From NCBI RefSeq assembly GCF_014779765.1, contig NZ_JACXZA010000013.1:1-64000 (forward strand): DNA of 64,000 bases. The letters are read 5' to 3'. Made by a program: the position numbers and the translations under genes. Of this stretch, positions 40,985 through 51,483 are shown in pieces (the stretch's first letter is position 1; each line of letters opens with the position of its first letter). This stretch comes from Paenibacillus terricola. GTDB lineage: Bacteria; Bacillota; Bacilli; Paenibacillales; Paenibacillaceae. The notes beneath the pieces are model-generated. The model ran no database searches. It was not told the DNA's origin and saw nothing but the letters and a program-made list of their open reading frames with translations.

Positions 40985-41043
40985 CATTTATGACAAAATT
41001 TATAATGGTTAAAAATTACAAATATATTTTGAAAATAATGACA

Positions 41044-41073
41044 TTGACGATGTAAACACAAGCAAAGTAGTAT
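41044..41073 (+). promoter_or_regulatory. Promoter of the ABC transporter operon
   Basis: TTGACG, an 18-nt spacer and TAGTAT, in very AT-rich sequence. No T-box or other leader motif is seen. Confidence 0.6.
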
Positions 41074-41134
41074 AAATATTAAGAGTTAATATATATATAT
41101 GTAGATAAACATACTTACATCAGGAGGGGTTCAT

Positions 41135-42175
41135 TTGTTCAGCAAGAAAGTATGGGGTTCACTAGTACTGGCAGCAACATTGCTCGTATCCGCGGGATGC
41201 GGCAATACAGCCAAATCGAATGACGAAGGCAGCAAGGATTCAGCAGCGGCTAGCGGTGATAAAGTTTACAAGATCGCGATCTCGCAGATTGTTGAACATC
41301 CGGCACTGGATGCAACTCGTGAAGGGTTCATTGCAGCTTTGAAAGATGGCGGTCTGGTAGAAGGCGAGAACCTGAAGATTGATTATAACAACGCACAAGG
41401 CGATCAAACGAACAACCTGTCGATCGCACAGAAGGTTGCTGGTGACAAAAACGATCTAGTACTCGCAATTGCTACACCTTCGGCACAAGCTGTCGTTCAG
41501 CAAGTGTCTGATGTGCCAGTATTGTTCGCAGCAGTAACGGATCCTATTGCAGCTGATATCGTAACGAACCTGGATCAGCCAGGCGGCAACGTATCCGGCG
41601 CTTCGGATACGAACCCAGAAGCAATCGCGCAATTAATGAAGTTCATCTCGACTAACTTCCCTAACGTGAAGAAACTTGGTCTCATTATTAACGAAGGCGA
41701 GACGAACGCAGTCGTAATGGCTGACAAAGCCAAAGAAGAACTAGCTAAATACGGAATCGAGCTGGTCAAAGCGCCGGTTACTAATACATCCGAAGTGAAA
41801 CAAGCAGCCGAATCGCTTGTCGGCCGTGTAGATGCGTTTTATGTAACGCTCGACAACATGGTTGTTAACGGTTTTGATGCGATTGTCCAAACATCTAACA
41901 AAAATCATATCCCGCTGTTCTCTAGTGACCGCGATACAGTAGAGAACGGATCGTTCGCAACGGTTGGCTTCAAATACTACGACCATGGCTATCAAGTTGG
42001 CCAAATGGCAGTTGATATCCTGAAGAATGGCAAGAAGCCAGGCGAAATGAAGATTACGGTTCCAGAGAAACTGGACCTGATTCTTAACCTGAAGGCTGCT
42101 GAAGCACAAGGCATCACGGTTACAGATGCAATGAAGGCGGAAGTGAAAGACGCTGCTAACGATATCATTGAGTAG
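41135..42175 (+). CDS. ABC transporter substrate-binding lipoprotein (TrpX-like)
   Basis: 346 residues. A signal peptide ends in the lipobox LVSAGC, so Cys22 would be lipidated and the protein anchored outside the membrane. A Ser/Asp/Ala linker (23-42) precedes the two-lobed periplasmic-binding fold of the ABC_sub_bind family (from YKIAISQIVEHPALDATREG). Characterised TrpX-type members are predicted to carry tryptophan or other aromatic amino acids, but here no Trp T-box precedes it and the ligand is unknown. The start is TTG 41135 with AGGAGGGG upstream. It is the first of three genes. Confidence 0.88.
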   Translation: MFSKKVWGSLVLAATLLVSAGCGNTAKSNDEGSKDSAAASGDKVYKIAISQIVEHPALDATREGFIAALKDGGLVEGENLKIDYNNAQGDQTNNLSIAQKVAGDKNDLVLAIATPSAQAVVQQVSDVPVLFAAVTDPIAADIVTNLDQPGGNVSGASDTNPEAIAQLMKFISTNFPNVKKLGLIINEGETNAVVMADKAKEELAKYGIELVKAPVTNTSEVKQAAESLVGRVDAFYVTLDNMVVNGFDAIVQTSNKNHIPLFSSDRDTVENGSFATVGFKYYDHGYQVGQMAVDILKNGKKPGEMKITVPEKLDLILNLKAAEAQGITVTDAMKAEVKDAANDIIE

Positions 42176-42266
42176 GATTTAAAATGTATTGTAATAAACA
42201 AGCTGCGCGGGGTGGACCGATCGTTCGTGTTCACTCCGTTTATTAATTTCTAATGGAGGGAATGCA

Positions 42267-43199
42267 ATGCCCAGTTGGTTAAATGGCGCAATAGAGCTCG
42301 GGCTTCTCTATGCTTTGATGGCGCTTGGCGTTTATATTACATTCCGTATTCTCGACTTTCCTGACTTAACGGTTGATGGAAGCTTTACAACAGGTGCAGG
42401 TATTGCTGCGGTGATGATCACTCACGGGGCAGAGCCATGGTTGGCAACGCTGGCTGCTTTTGGCGGAGGTCTTGCTGCAGGTGCGCTTACAGGTATTTTG
42501 CATACGAAGGGTAAAATTAATGGGTTGCTCTCCGGTATCCTGATGATGATTGCCCTTTATTCGATTAACTTGCGGATCATGGGTAAGCCGAACATCTCGT
42601 TAATTCGATCGGAAACCATCTTCACAGGCGTTTCGGTTCTCGTTATTATGCCGATTATCGTTATCGTTCTTAAATTGCTGCTTGATATGTACTTCCGGAC
42701 GGATCAAGGTTTAAGTCTTCGTGCAACAGGCGACAATGCGCGTATGATTAGAAGCTTTGGTGCCAATACCGATAATACCAAGATTGTTGGTATCAGCTTG
42801 TCCAATGGTCTCGTTGCACTGTCGGGTGCGATGGTCGCTCAGCAGGGCGGTTTCGCTGATATCTCGATGGGGATCGGCATGATCGTAATAGGTCTTGCTT
42901 CTGTTATTATCGGTGAGGCGATTTTCGGAGCAAAAACGATTTTCCGCGCTACTCTCGCAGTTGTGCTGGGCTCGATCGTTTACCGTATTATTGTAGGTAT
43001 TGCTCTGCGGGTTGAATGGCTCAAAGCTTCTGACTTGAAGCTTATTACAGCAATAATCGTTATTATCGCGCTCGTGTTCCCTTCTGTACGTAAATATATG
43101 AAGAAAAAATCAAATGCGCGCAAGCGTTCGGCACAGCTTCTTGCCAAAGCGGCAAGCGAATCCTTGGCACCGATGCGTAATTTGACCAAGGAGGGTTAA
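42267..43199 (+). CDS. ABC transporter permease (TrpY-like)
   Basis: A 310-residue integral membrane protein with about eight hydrophobic segments, related to the BPD_transp_2 / LivH-type permeases (LDFPDLTVDGSFTTGAG, SVIIGEAIFGAKT). It should form the membrane channel of the transporter with the products of the flanking genes. The C-terminus is basic (KKKSNARKRSAQ) and cytosolic. ATG 42267 follows ATGGAGGGA. Confidence 0.9.
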   Translation: MPSWLNGAIELGLLYALMALGVYITFRILDFPDLTVDGSFTTGAGIAAVMITHGAEPWLATLAAFGGGLAAGALTGILHTKGKINGLLSGILMMIALYSINLRIMGKPNISLIRSETIFTGVSVLVIMPIIVIVLKLLLDMYFRTDQGLSLRATGDNARMIRSFGANTDNTKIVGISLSNGLVALSGAMVAQQGGFADISMGIGMIVIGLASVIIGEAIFGAKTIFRATLAVVLGSIVYRIIVGIALRVEWLKASDLKLITAIIVIIALVFPSVRKYMKKKSNARKRSAQLLAKAASESLAPMRNLTKEG

Positions 43200-43203
43200 C
43201 GCG

Positions 43204-43998
43204 ATGATCGAAATCTCGAAAGTATCCAAGTTGTTTAATCCGGGAACAGTCGATGAGAAAATCGCGCTGATCGGGATTAACCTTAAATTGAACCCAGGCG
43301 ACTTTGTAACGGTCATTGGCAGTAATGGCGCAGGCAAGTCGACGCTCATGAATATTATCTCCGGTGTTATGAAGCCGGATACGGGTGATGTAAGTATCGA
43401 TGGTCGGGTTATTACACAGCAGTCTGAACATCGTCGTGCGCGCTGGATAGGCCGTGTATTCCAAGATCCGATGGCAGGTACTGCACCTAACATGACGATT
43501 GAAGAAAATATGGCGATGGCATTCAAGCGTGGCCAATCCCGTGGTTTTCAGATAGGTGTTACGAAAGTAAGACGTGCGATCTTCAAAGAGCAGCTCGCAA
43601 AGCTTGGCATTGGCCTCGAGAACCGCTTTAAAGCGAAAGTGGGCTTATTGTCTGGCGGTGAACGTCAAGCGCTTAGTTTGTTGATGTCGACTTTCACGAG
43701 ACCGCAGATTCTACTGCTCGATGAGCATACGGCTGCGCTCGACCCAGCGCGTGCTGAATTAATCACTTCGCTTACAGAGACATTGGTACGCGAGATGTCT
43801 CTTACGACGCTCATGGTTACGCATAACATGGAACAAGCTATCAAGTTAGGCAATCGTCTCATTATGATGGACAAAGGGCGTATCATTCTGGATGTCGATG
43901 CGAAGCAGAAGAAAGATCTGACCGTAGAGCGGCTGCTTGGTGAGTTCGAACGGATTAGCGGTCGCAAGCTTGCAGACGATCGTGTTGTGCTCGGATAA
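43204..43998 (+). CDS. ABC transporter ATP-binding protein (TrpZ-like)
   Basis: A 264-residue ATPase. Walker A is GSNGAGKST (39-47), the signature LSGGERQ, Walker B LLLDEHT, followed by the D-loop and a TVTHN-like H-loop (LMVTHNMEQ). Glu of the usual DEP motif is present in DEH. It starts 4 nt after the permease stop, so the three genes form one operon, and a terminator follows. Confidence 0.92.
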   Translation: MIEISKVSKLFNPGTVDEKIALIGINLKLNPGDFVTVIGSNGAGKSTLMNIISGVMKPDTGDVSIDGRVITQQSEHRRARWIGRVFQDPMAGTAPNMTIEENMAMAFKRGQSRGFQIGVTKVRRAIFKEQLAKLGIGLENRFKAKVGLLSGGERQALSLLMSTFTRPQILLLDEHTAALDPARAELITSLTETLVREMSLTTLMVTHNMEQAIKLGNRLIMMDKGRIILDVDAKQKKDLTVERLLGEFERISGRKLADDRVVLG

Positions 43999-44018
43999 TT
44001 AATGAAGGAATAGATGAA

Positions 44019-44056
44019 GCCGGCATCGGTTCGCATTGCGAATTGATGCCGCTTTT
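44019..44056 (+). terminator. Terminator of the ABC transporter operon
   Basis: GCCGGCATCGGTTCGC and GCGAATTGATGCCGC pair with G-U contacts and a small loop, followed by TTTT. Confidence 0.82.
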
Positions 44057-44120
44057 GCGCCATAGAAGTGCTAATAATTAACACATAGGAATTGGTAACG
44101 ATAAGATGTATAACTTCTAG

Positions 44121-44149
44121 TTGCAATCGCCCGCCCAATTCGCTATAAT
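44121..44149 (+). promoter_or_regulatory. Promoter of the S10 operon
   Basis: TTGCAA, a 17-nt spacer and a perfect TATAAT. The leader to rpsJ (about 130 nt) contains CCCC/GGGG and GTGAG/CTCAC hairpins near 44200-44240 and may hold a control site; I could not identify which protein it binds. Confidence 0.85.
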
Positions 44150-44257
44150 ATTTCATGTTGGTCTGTGACGTTGCGATGATGTGAGAGGTTGCCGACACAC
44201 CCGGCCCCTTTGCCATGGGGCGTGTGAGCGGGTTTTCTCACGGAGTATGTCCGATAA

Positions 44258-44596
<339 letters not shown>

Positions 44597-44635
44597 GACC
44601 AAATGATAGAGTAGCAAAGGAAAAGAGGTGTCAAC

Positions 44636-45259
44636 ATGAAGGGTATCTTAGGTAAAAAACTCGGCATGACGCAAGTGTTTACGGCAGAAGGCAACGTAAT
44701 CCCGGTAACGGTAATCGAAGCTGGCCCGAACGTCGTCCTGCAAAAGAAAGACCAAGAAAATGATGGCTACGAAGCTGTACAACTTGGTTTCTCGGATAAG
44801 AAAGAAAAGAACGCAACGAAGCCAGCAATCGGCCACGCGAAAAAAGCCAACACGGCTCCTAAGCGCTACATTCGTGAAATTCGCGGTATTAACCTCGGCG
44901 AATATGAAGTTGGCCAAGTTGTTAAGGCTGACCTGTTCACGGCAGGCGAATTTGTTGACGTAACGGGCGTTTCGAAGGGTAAAGGCTTCCAAGGTACGAT
45001 CAAGCGTTGGAATCAAAGCACAGGTCCTATGTCTCACGGTTCGCGTTACCACCGTGGTCCAGGTTCGATGGGTTCGATCCAAGCTAACCGCGTTCCTAAA
45101 GGCAAGCACTTGCCAGGTCACATGGGCTCTGAAACAATCACGATCCAGAACCTTGAAGTCATTCGCGTCGATGCAGAACGCAATGTTATCTTGGTTAAAG
45201 GTTCGATCCCAGGTCCTAAAAATGCACTTGTTAAAGTCAAATTGACGGTGAAGAAATAA
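44636..45259 (+). CDS. rplC: Ribosomal protein L3 (uL3)
   Basis: 207 residues. The long loop reaching the peptidyl-transferase centre contains the family signature [20 protein letters not shown]. It nucleates 50S assembly. ATG 44636 follows AAAAGAGGTG. rplD follows after 28 nt. Confidence 0.98.
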   Translation: MKGILGKKLGMTQVFTAEGNVIPVTVIEAGPNVVLQKKDQENDGYEAVQLGFSDKKEKNATKPAIGHAKKANTAPKRYIREIRGINLGEYEVGQVVKADLFTAGEFVDVTGVSKGKGFQGTIKRWNQSTGPMSHGSRYHRGPGSMGSIQANRVPKGKHLPGHMGSETITIQNLEVIRVDAERNVILVKGSIPGPKNALVKVKLTVKK

Positions 45260-45287
45260 TCGCTTCTAAAGAAAGGAGGAACTAGCT

Positions 45288-45911
45288 ATGCCTAAAGTAG
45301 CTCTTTACAACGTGAGCGGCTCGCAAGTAGGCGAAGTTGAGCTCGCGGATAGCGTATTCGGAATTCAACCGAACGCGCACGTATTGCACAGCGCGGTACT
45401 GTTGCAACAAGCTGCAGAGCGTCGTGGTACGCATAAGACTAAAGGACGCTCTGAAGTTCGCGGCGGCGGCCGCAAACCTTGGAAACAAAAAGGTACGGGT
45501 CGCGCTCGTCAAGGCTCGATTCGTGCACCACAATGGGTAGGCGGTGGTACGGTATTCGGACCGACTCCACGCAGCTACAGCTTCAAGCTTCCAAGAAAAG
45601 TTCGCCGTCTGGCGATCAAATCGGCATTGTCTTCGAAAGTAATCGGCAACGAAATCGTTGTTCTTGATCAACTGTCGTTGGCAACACCAAAAACGAAGGA
45701 ATTCGCAGCTATCCTGAACAACCTGAAGGTGGCTCGCAAAGCGCTCGTAGTTACGGCTAACTATGAAGACAATGTTGCATTGTCGGGGCGTAACATTCCA
45801 GGCGTGAAAATCGTTGCAGCTGAAGGCATTAACGTGCTTGACGTATTGCAATATGATCAATTGATCATCACGAAAGAAGCCGTAGAGAAAGTTCAGGAGG
45901 TGCTTGCGTAA
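45288..45911 (+). CDS. rplD: Ribosomal protein L4 (uL4)
   Basis: 207 residues. The extended loop that lines the exit tunnel carries [19 protein letters not shown], near residues 61-79. In E. coli L4 regulates the S10 operon, but Gram-positive L4 is not known to act in that way. ATG 45288 follows AAAGGAGGA. The stop overlaps the rplW start. Confidence 0.98.
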   Translation: MPKVALYNVSGSQVGEVELADSVFGIQPNAHVLHSAVLLQQAAERRGTHKTKGRSEVRGGGRKPWKQKGTGRARQGSIRAPQWVGGGTVFGPTPRSYSFKLPRKVRRLAIKSALSSKVIGNEIVVLDQLSLATPKTKEFAAILNNLKVARKALVVTANYEDNVALSGRNIPGVKIVAAEGINVLDVLQYDQLIITKEAVEKVQEVLA

Positions 45912-46201
45912 TGAAGAACCCACGCGATATTATCAAGCGCCCGGTTATTACGGAACGCACCAGTGACTTCATGGCTAACAAGCGTTATGTCTTTGAAGTT
46001 GACATCCGTGCCAACAAAACGGAAATCAAAAGCGCAGTTGAATCGATCTTCAAAGTGAAAGTCGACAGCGTGAATACGATGCGCGTACCGGCTAAACCGA
46101 AGCGTTATGGCCGTCACAATGGATATACGTCCGAATGGAAAAAGGCGATCGTTCAACTGAGCGCCGAAAGCAAAGAGCTCGAGTTCTTCGAGTCCGTATA
46201 A
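45911..46201 (+). CDS. rplW: Ribosomal protein L23 (uL23)
   Basis: 96 residues. L23 sits at the tunnel exit and docks trigger factor and SRP. Signature: [13 protein letters not shown] at the N-terminus and [20 protein letters not shown]. The ATG shares its A with the rplD stop (TAATG), which implies coupling; AGGAGGTG lies within the end of rplD. Confidence 0.97.
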   Translation: MKNPRDIIKRPVITERTSDFMANKRYVFEVDIRANKTEIKSAVESIFKVKVDSVNTMRVPAKPKRYGRHNGYTSEWKKAIVQLSAESKELEFFESV

Positions 46202-46224
46202 CTTGAAGATAGGAGGGAAACCAA

Positions 46225-47055
46225 GTGCCAGTTAAGAAGTACAAACCGACATCCCCGGCTCGCCGCGCTATGTCCGTCTCGACTTTTGAAGAGATCACAG
46301 CAAGCCAACCGGAGAAATCGTTGCTTGCGCCGCTTTCGAAGAAAGCAGGCCGCAATAACCAAGGTAAAATTACGGTTCGTCACCATGGTGGCGGACACAA
46401 ACGTAAATACCGTATCATCGACTTCAAACGGAACAAAGATGGTATCGTTGGTCGCGTAGCGACGATCGAATACGATCCAAACCGCACGTCGAACATCGCT
46501 TTGATCAACTATGCAGACGGCGAGAAGCGTTATATCATCGCTCCTAAAGGTCTGAAAGTTGGCGATCAAGTTATGTCCGGTCCAGAATCCGATATCAAGA
46601 TCGGCAACGCTTTGCCGCTTGAGAACATTCCGGTCGGTACAGTTATCCACAACATCGAGATGAAGCCTGGTAAAGGCGGTCAGCTCGTGCGTGCAGCAGG
46701 TACAGAAGCACAACTGCTCGGTAAAGAAGAAGACTACGTGGTTATCCGCCTTACGTCCGGCGAAACGCGTCGCATCCTCAAAAAATGCCGCGCTACGGTC
46801 GGTTCCGTAGGTAACGAAGATCACGAGCTTATCAAAATCGGTAAAGCAGGCCGTTCCCGTTGGCTCGGCAAGCGTCCTGAAGTTCGCGGCGTAGTAATGA
46901 ACCCTAACGATCACCCACACGGTGGTGGTGAAGGCCGCGCTCCAATCGGTCGCAAATCGCCTATGTCCCCTTGGGGCAAACCAACGCTGGGCTTCAAAAC
47001 CCGCAAAAAGAAAAAAGCATCGAGCCAATACATTATTCGTCGTCGTACGAAGTAA
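46225..47055 (+). CDS. rplB: Ribosomal protein L2 (uL2)
   Basis: 276 residues, close to the peptidyl-transferase centre and needed for subunit joining. The conserved His-rich tip [18 protein letters not shown] is at about 216-233. The start is GTG 46225 with AGGAGGGA upstream. It ends in a basic tail ([18 protein letters not shown]). Confidence 0.98.
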   Translation: MPVKKYKPTSPARRAMSVSTFEEITASQPEKSLLAPLSKKAGRNNQGKITVRHHGGGHKRKYRIIDFKRNKDGIVGRVATIEYDPNRTSNIALINYADGEKRYIIAPKGLKVGDQVMSGPESDIKIGNALPLENIPVGTVIHNIEMKPGKGGQLVRAAGTEAQLLGKEEDYVVIRLTSGETRRILKKCRATVGSVGNEDHELIKIGKAGRSRWLGKRPEVRGVVMNPNDHPHGGGEGRAPIGRKSPMSPWGKPTLGFKTRKKKKASSQYIIRRRTK

Positions 47056-47123
47056 TGAGTGCTTGATACAATCTGCGTGACGGGTAACCGTCACGCGCAC
47101 GTTAAGTGAAGGGAGGATCATCC

Positions 47124-47405
47124 ATGGGTCGCAGTTTGAAGAAAGGTCCGTTTATCGACGGATACCTGCTCAAGAAAGTTGAAGAGCTGAACGCAGCGAA
47201 CAAGAAAGTCGTGATTAAGACGTGGTCCCGTCGCTCGACTATTTTCCCGCAATTCATTGGTCACACGCTGGCTGTTTATGACGGTCGTAAGCACGTGCCG
47301 GTATATGTCACGGAGGATATGGTCGGACACAAGTTCGGTGAATTCGCACCGACGCGTACGTACAAAGGCCATAGCGACGATGATAAGAAAACGGGTCGCC
47401 GTTAA
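47124..47405 (+). CDS. rpsS: Ribosomal protein S19 (uS19)
   Basis: 93 residues; starts [18 protein letters not shown] as in all Firmicutes and ends in the C-terminal tail that reaches toward A-site tRNA. It binds with S13 in the 30S head. ATG 47124 follows GGGAGGA; an open reading extends 18 nt upstream through that site and is not used. Confidence 0.97.
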   Translation: MGRSLKKGPFIDGYLLKKVEELNAANKKVVIKTWSRRSTIFPQFIGHTLAVYDGRKHVPVYVTEDMVGHKFGEFAPTRTYKGHSDDDKKTGRR

Positions 47406-47444
47406 TTAACGGTTTGACTCAACGTTACGAGAGGAGGTTCATCC

Positions 47445-47780
47445 ATGGCACAAGCGAAAGCGCATGTAAATTTCGTTCGTATTGCACCTCGTAAAGCCCA
47501 ACTGGTCGTTGATTTGATCCGCGGCAAGAAAGTTGGCGAGGCAATCGCGATTTTGCGTCACACGCCAAAGTCCGCTTCCCCAATCGTGGAGAAGCTTCTG
47601 AACTCCGCTATTGCTAACGCGGAGCATAACTTCCAGCTGGACGTTAACAAGCTGGTTGTAGAGCAAGTTTATGTGAACCAAGGTCCTACGTTGAAACGGT
47701 TCCGCCCGCGCGCACAAGGCCGCGCAAGCCGTATCAATAAACGTACGAGCCATATCACTTTGATCGTATCCGAGAAATAA
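47445..47780 (+). CDS. rplV: Ribosomal protein L22 (uL22)
   Basis: 111 residues. The beta-hairpin that lines the exit tunnel ([20 protein letters not shown], about 82-101) is intact; deletions here give macrolide resistance, and none is present. ATG 47445 follows AGAGGAGG. Confidence 0.97.
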   Translation: MAQAKAHVNFVRIAPRKAQLVVDLIRGKKVGEAIAILRHTPKSASPIVEKLLNSAIANAEHNFQLDVNKLVVEQVYVNQGPTLKRFRPRAQGRASRINKRTSHITLIVSEK

Positions 47781-47793
47781 GGAGGGAAAACGT

Positions 47794-48459
47794 GTGGGTC
47801 AAAAGGTAAATCCGGTCGGTCTTCGTATCGGGATCATCCGCGACTGGGAATCCAAATGGTTTGCTGGTAAAGATTTCGGCGCACTTCTTATTGAAGACGT
47901 CAAAATTCGTGAGTTCCTGAAAAACAAACTGAAAGACGCAGCCGTTTCCCGCATCGAGATCGAGCGTGCCGCTAACCGCGTCAACGTAACGATCAACACG
48001 GCGAAACCAGGCATGGTCATCGGTAAAGGCGGTTCGGAAGTTGAAAACCTCCGCAACCAACTTGCTAAAATCACGAACGGCAAAAAAGTGCATATTAACA
48101 TCACTGAAATCAAGCATGCAGATCTGGACGCTATTCTCGTAGCTGAAAGCATTGCACAACAGCTTGAGCGCCGGACTTCGTTCCGCCGCGCACTGAAACA
48201 AGCGATCCAACGCACGATGCGTTCGGGCGCTAAAGGTATCAAAACGTCGGTAAGCGGTCGCCTCGGCGGCGCTGAGATCGCACGTACGGAAGGTTACAGC
48301 GAAGGTACAGTTCCACTTCATACGCTGCGCGCAGATATTGACTACGGCACAGCTGAAGCGCACACGACTTACGGCCGCATCGGCGTAAAAGTGTGGATCT
48401 ATCGCGGTGAAGTCCTTCCGACTGCTAAGAAGAAAGCTGCTCAGGAAGGAGGCAACTAA
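47794..48459 (+). CDS. rpsC: Ribosomal protein S3 (uS3)
   Basis: 221 residues with an N-terminal KH type-II domain ([19 protein letters not shown], about 71-89) and a C-terminal domain that lines the mRNA entry channel. It starts at GTG 47794 after AAGGAGGG. rplP follows after 2 nt. Confidence 0.97.
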   Translation: MGQKVNPVGLRIGIIRDWESKWFAGKDFGALLIEDVKIREFLKNKLKDAAVSRIEIERAANRVNVTINTAKPGMVIGKGGSEVENLRNQLAKITNGKKVHINITEIKHADLDAILVAESIAQQLERRTSFRRALKQAIQRTMRSGAKGIKTSVSGRLGGAEIARTEGYSEGTVPLHTLRADIDYGTAEAHTTYGRIGVKVWIYRGEVLPTAKKKAAQEGGN

Positions 48460-48461
48460 AC

Positions 48462-48896
48462 ATGTTGGTACCTAAACGCGTCAAGCACCGTAAGCAACAA
48501 CGCGGTAACATGAGAGGTAAAGCAAAAGGCGGTACGGAAGTCGCTTTCGGCGAATACGGCCTGCAAGCTCTTGAGCCTTCATGGATTACGAACCGTCAAA
48601 TCGAAGCTGCCCGTATTGCAATGACACGTTACATCAAACGTGGTGGTAAAGTGTGGATCAAGATCTTCCCTCACAAGCCAATCACGCAAAAGCCGCTTGA
48701 AGTCCGGATGGGTAGCGGTAAAGGTAACGTTGAGAAGTGGGTAGCAGTTGTAAAACCAGGCAAGATCATGTTTGAACTTGCTGGCGTTCCTGAGGAAATT
48801 GCTCGTGAAGCAATGCGTCTCGCAGCTCACAAGCTCCCAGTTAAAACGAAGTTCGTGAAACGCGAAGAAGTAGGTGGTGAAGCAAATGAAAGCTAG
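48462..48896 (+). CDS. rplP: Ribosomal protein L16 (uL16)
   Basis: 144 residues, a late-assembly 50S protein near the A-site tRNA elbow. It starts [20 protein letters not shown] and carries the [19 protein letters not shown] signature. ATG 48462 has AGGAGG of the rpsC end upstream. Its last codons overlap the rpmC start. Confidence 0.97.
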   Translation: MLVPKRVKHRKQQRGNMRGKAKGGTEVAFGEYGLQALEPSWITNRQIEAARIAMTRYIKRGGKVWIKIFPHKPITQKPLEVRMGSGKGNVEKWVAVVKPGKIMFELAGVPEEIAREAMRLAAHKLPVKTKFVKREEVGGEANES

Positions 48897-49086
48897 TGAA
48901 TTTCGCAACCTAACCTCTGCTGAGATTGAACAAAAAGTCGCAGGCTTCAAGGAAGAACTTTTCAACCTTCGTTTCCAACTGGCAACGGGCCAACTCGACA
49001 ATCCGACTCGCATTCGTGATGTGCGGAAGGAAATAGCTCGTGCCAAAACCGTCCTGCGTGAAAGAGAACTCGGTATCAGCAGTTAA
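48886..49086 (+). CDS. rpmC: Ribosomal protein L29 (uL29)
   Basis: 66 residues, a two-helix protein at the tunnel exit next to L23 ([20 protein letters not shown] at the N-terminus). ATG 48886 lies inside the last codons of rplP, with AGGTGGTG upstream, so the overlap is 11 nt. An earlier in-frame ATG at 48874 is too early for the family. Confidence 0.95.
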   Translation: MKASEFRNLTSAEIEQKVAGFKEELFNLRFQLATGQLDNPTRIRDVRKEIARAKTVLRERELGISS

Positions 49087-49135
49087 TATTCACACAGTGG
49101 ATAAGTCAGTAATGGCTTAAGGAAGGAGGAAGAAC

Positions 49136-49399
49136 ATGAGCGAACGCAATGCCCGCAAAGTTCAAATCGGCAAAGTGGTAAGCGACAAAATGGACAAAAC
49201 GATCGTAGTTGCTGTTGAAACATACAAAAAGCACGATCTGTACCATAAACGCATTAAATACACGAAAAAATTCAAAGCACACGACGAGAACAACCAGGCT
49301 AAGATCGGCGACGTCGTGAAAATCATGGAGACTCGTCCGCTTTCCAAAGATAAACGCTTCAGACTCGTAGAGATCGTTGAAGAAGCAGTTATCGTATAA
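49136..49399 (+). CDS. rpsQ: Ribosomal protein S17 (uS17)
   Basis: 87 residues, an OB-fold protein in the 30S body. Signature: [17 protein letters not shown] and [20 protein letters not shown] 49136 follows AAGGAGGA. Confidence 0.97.
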   Translation: MSERNARKVQIGKVVSDKMDKTIVVAVETYKKHDLYHKRIKYTKKFKAHDENNQAKIGDVVKIMETRPLSKDKRFRLVEIVEEAVIV

Positions 49400-49448
49400 G
49401 AACCTGGACTCGGATTAAAGTGCATTTTTCCGAAAGGAGGACGTACAA

Positions 49449-49817
49449 ATGATTCAACCATTTACGCGTTTGGCTGTAGCAGACAACTCCGGCGCTAAAG
49501 AACTGATGTGCATTCGCGTGCTTGGCGGCACGGGTCGTCGTGTTGGCGCAATCGGTGATTTGATCATCTGCTCCGTCAAACAAGCAACACCAGGCGGCGT
49601 TGTCAAAAAAGGCGACGTAGTTAAAGCTGTTATCGTTCGTACGAAGCGTTCGGTTCGCCGTAAAGACGGTTCGTACATCGCATTCGACGAGAACGCAGCG
49701 GTAATCGTGAAGGAAGATAAGAGCCCACGTGGCACACGTATCTTCGGACCAGTTGCTCGCGAACTTCGCGACAAGGACTTCATGAAAATCGTCTCGCTCG
49801 CACCAGAAGTTATCTAA
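49449..49817 (+). CDS. rplN: Ribosomal protein L14 (uL14)
   Basis: 122 residues, at the subunit interface and the RsfS docking site. [20 protein letters not shown] and [20 protein letters not shown] are the conserved ends. ATG 49449 follows AAAGGAGG. Confidence 0.98.
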   Translation: MIQPFTRLAVADNSGAKELMCIRVLGGTGRRVGAIGDLIICSVKQATPGGVVKKGDVVKAVIVRTKRSVRRKDGSYIAFDENAAVIVKEDKSPRGTRIFGPVARELRDKDFMKIVSLAPEVI

Positions 49818-49886
49818 TGCCCGCTTGGCGCGCAGCGCCACGGTGCTATATAAGCATGATCGATCAAGCATGCAGGAGGTGTACTC

Positions 49887-50240
49887 ATGCCACGGCTGAA
49901 AAAAGTTCTTGAATCGCATAACAACAAGCTTCATGTGAAAAAGGACGATAACGTAATCGTTATCAGCGGTAAAGACAAAGGCAAAAAAGGTCGCGTAATC
50001 GCAGCTTTCCCTCGTGAAAACCGCGTCCTGATTGAAGGCGTTAATATCGTGAAGAAGCACGCTCGTCCGTCCCAAGCGAATCCGCAAGGCGGCATCATCG
50101 AGCAAGAAGCTCCGATTCACGTATCGAACGTTATGCACATTGATCCGAAGAGCGGTAAAGTAACGCGCATCGGTTACAAAGTGCTCGACAACGGCAAAAA
50201 AGTCCGGGTTGCTAAACGATCCGGCGAAGTGATCGACTAA
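49887..50240 (+). CDS. rplX: Ribosomal protein L24 (uL24)
   Basis: 117 residues with a KOW motif ([20 protein letters not shown], about 20-39); initiates 50S assembly. ATG 49887 follows CAGGAGGTG. The N-terminal [14 protein letters not shown] is slightly longer than in Bacillus, and an internal in-frame ATG is absent, so the longer form is taken. Confidence 0.96.
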   Translation: MPRLKKVLESHNNKLHVKKDDNVIVISGKDKGKKGRVIAAFPRENRVLIEGVNIVKKHARPSQANPQGGIIEQEAPIHVSNVMHIDPKSGKVTRIGYKVLDNGKKVRVAKRSGEVID

Positions 50241-50273
50241 TTGATCCGGAACGGAAAGGAGGTCCATTGAATC

Positions 50274-50816
50274 ATGGCAGCAAGAATGAAAGATCGTTAT
50301 CTTAACGAAATTACTCCTGCTCTGATGCAGAAGTTCAACTATACGACTGTAATGCAAGTACCTAAGATCGAGAAAGTTGTCATCAACATGGGTGTTGGTG
50401 AAGCTACTGCTAACTCCAAAGTGCTGGATGTTGCTGTTGCTGAATTGCAACTGATCGCTGGTCAAAAGCCAGTAATCACGCGTGCAAAGAAATCGATCGC
50501 AGGCTTCAAGCTTCGTGAGAACATGCCAATCGGTGCGAAAGTAACGCTGCGCGGTGAGCGTATGTACTACTTCCTCGACAAACTGTTCAACATTACGCTT
50601 CCACGTGTACGTGACTTCCGCGGTGTCTCGACGAAAGCGTTCGACGGACGCGGTAACTATACACTGGGCCTGAAAGAGCAAGTGATCTTCCCAGAGATCG
50701 AGTACGATAAAGTTGATAAAGTTCGCGGTATGGACATCGTCATTGTAACGACGGCCAAAACGGACGAAGAATCTCGTGAGCTGCTCACCCAACTGGGCAT
50801 GCCGTTCACGAAGTAA
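50274..50816 (+). CDS. rplE: Ribosomal protein L5 (uL5)
   Basis: 180 residues, binds 5S rRNA and contacts S13 in a subunit bridge. [20 protein letters not shown] and [19 protein letters not shown] are conserved. ATG 50274 follows AAAGGAGGT. Confidence 0.98.
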   Translation: MAARMKDRYLNEITPALMQKFNYTTVMQVPKIEKVVINMGVGEATANSKVLDVAVAELQLIAGQKPVITRAKKSIAGFKLRENMPIGAKVTLRGERMYYFLDKLFNITLPRVRDFRGVSTKAFDGRGNYTLGLKEQVIFPEIEYDKVDKVRGMDIVIVTTAKTDEESRELLTQLGMPFTK

Positions 50817-50837
50817 TCCACGGGAGGTGTTTACCAA

Positions 50838-51023
50838 GTGGCAAAAACTTCGATGAAAGTAAAGCAGCAGCGCACTCCGAAGTTCAAAGTGCGTGCGTAC
50901 ACCCGTTGCGAGCGCTGCGGTCGTCCGCACTCCGTATTGCAAAAGTTTAAAGTTTGCCGGATTTGTTTCCGTGAATTAGCATATAAAGGCCAGATTCCTG
51001 GCGTTAAAAAAGCAAGCTGGTAA
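50838..51023 (+). CDS. rpsZ: Ribosomal protein S14 type Z (uS14, zinc form)
   Basis: 61 residues. The zinc ribbon uses C24/C27 (CERC) and C40/C43 (CRIC), which marks it as the zinc-dependent form; a longer zinc-free paralogue is often encoded elsewhere. The start is GTG 50838 after GGGAGGTG. Confidence 0.97.
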   Translation: MAKTSMKVKQQRTPKFKVRAYTRCERCGRPHSVLQKFKVCRICFRELAYKGQIPGVKKASW

Positions 51024-51055
51024 TCAGTCTTAGTTCGGGAAGGAGGTTCACATAA

Positions 51056-51454
51056 ATGGTTATGTCTGATCCGATCGCAGATATGCTGACACGCATCCGC
51101 AACGCGAATGTCGTTCGTCACGAGACCGTGGAAATGCCTGCTTCGAAAGTGAAGAAGCAAATCGCTGAGATTTTGAAACGCGAGGGCTTCATCCGCGATG
51201 CAGAATATATCGAAGATAACAAACAAGGGATCATCCGTGTTTTCCTGAAATACGGATCCAACAATGAGCGCGTAATCACGGGTCTGAAACGCATTAGCAA
51301 ACCAGGTCTTCGTGTTTACACGAAATCGAACGAAGTCCCTCGCGTATTGGGCGGTCTCGGAATTGCTATCATTTCCACGTCCAAAGGGATTATGACCGAT
51401 AAAGAAGCTCGTCAATCGAAAGCTGGCGGCGAAGTCGTCTGCTACGTGTGGTAA
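51056..51454 (+). CDS. rpsH: Ribosomal protein S8 (uS8)
   Basis: 132 residues, a primary 16S binder and in E. coli the regulator of the spc operon. [20 protein letters not shown] is the conserved C-terminal motif. ATG 51056 has AAGGAGG 9 nt upstream; ATG 51062 would shorten it by two residues. Confidence 0.97.
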   Translation: MVMSDPIADMLTRIRNANVVRHETVEMPASKVKKQIAEILKREGFIRDAEYIEDNKQGIIRVFLKYGSNNERVITGLKRISKPGLRVYTKSNEVPRVLGGLGIAIISTSKGIMTDKEARQSKAGGEVVCYVW

Positions 51455-51483
51455 TAAATCGTCAACGATTGGAGGTGTAACAA

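Noticed and set aside
41135-43998. A new defence or secretion system in the tuf-rpsJ gap
   Set aside because: The three genes are a standard ABC importer: lipoprotein with lipobox, permease, and ATPase with intact Walker motifs.
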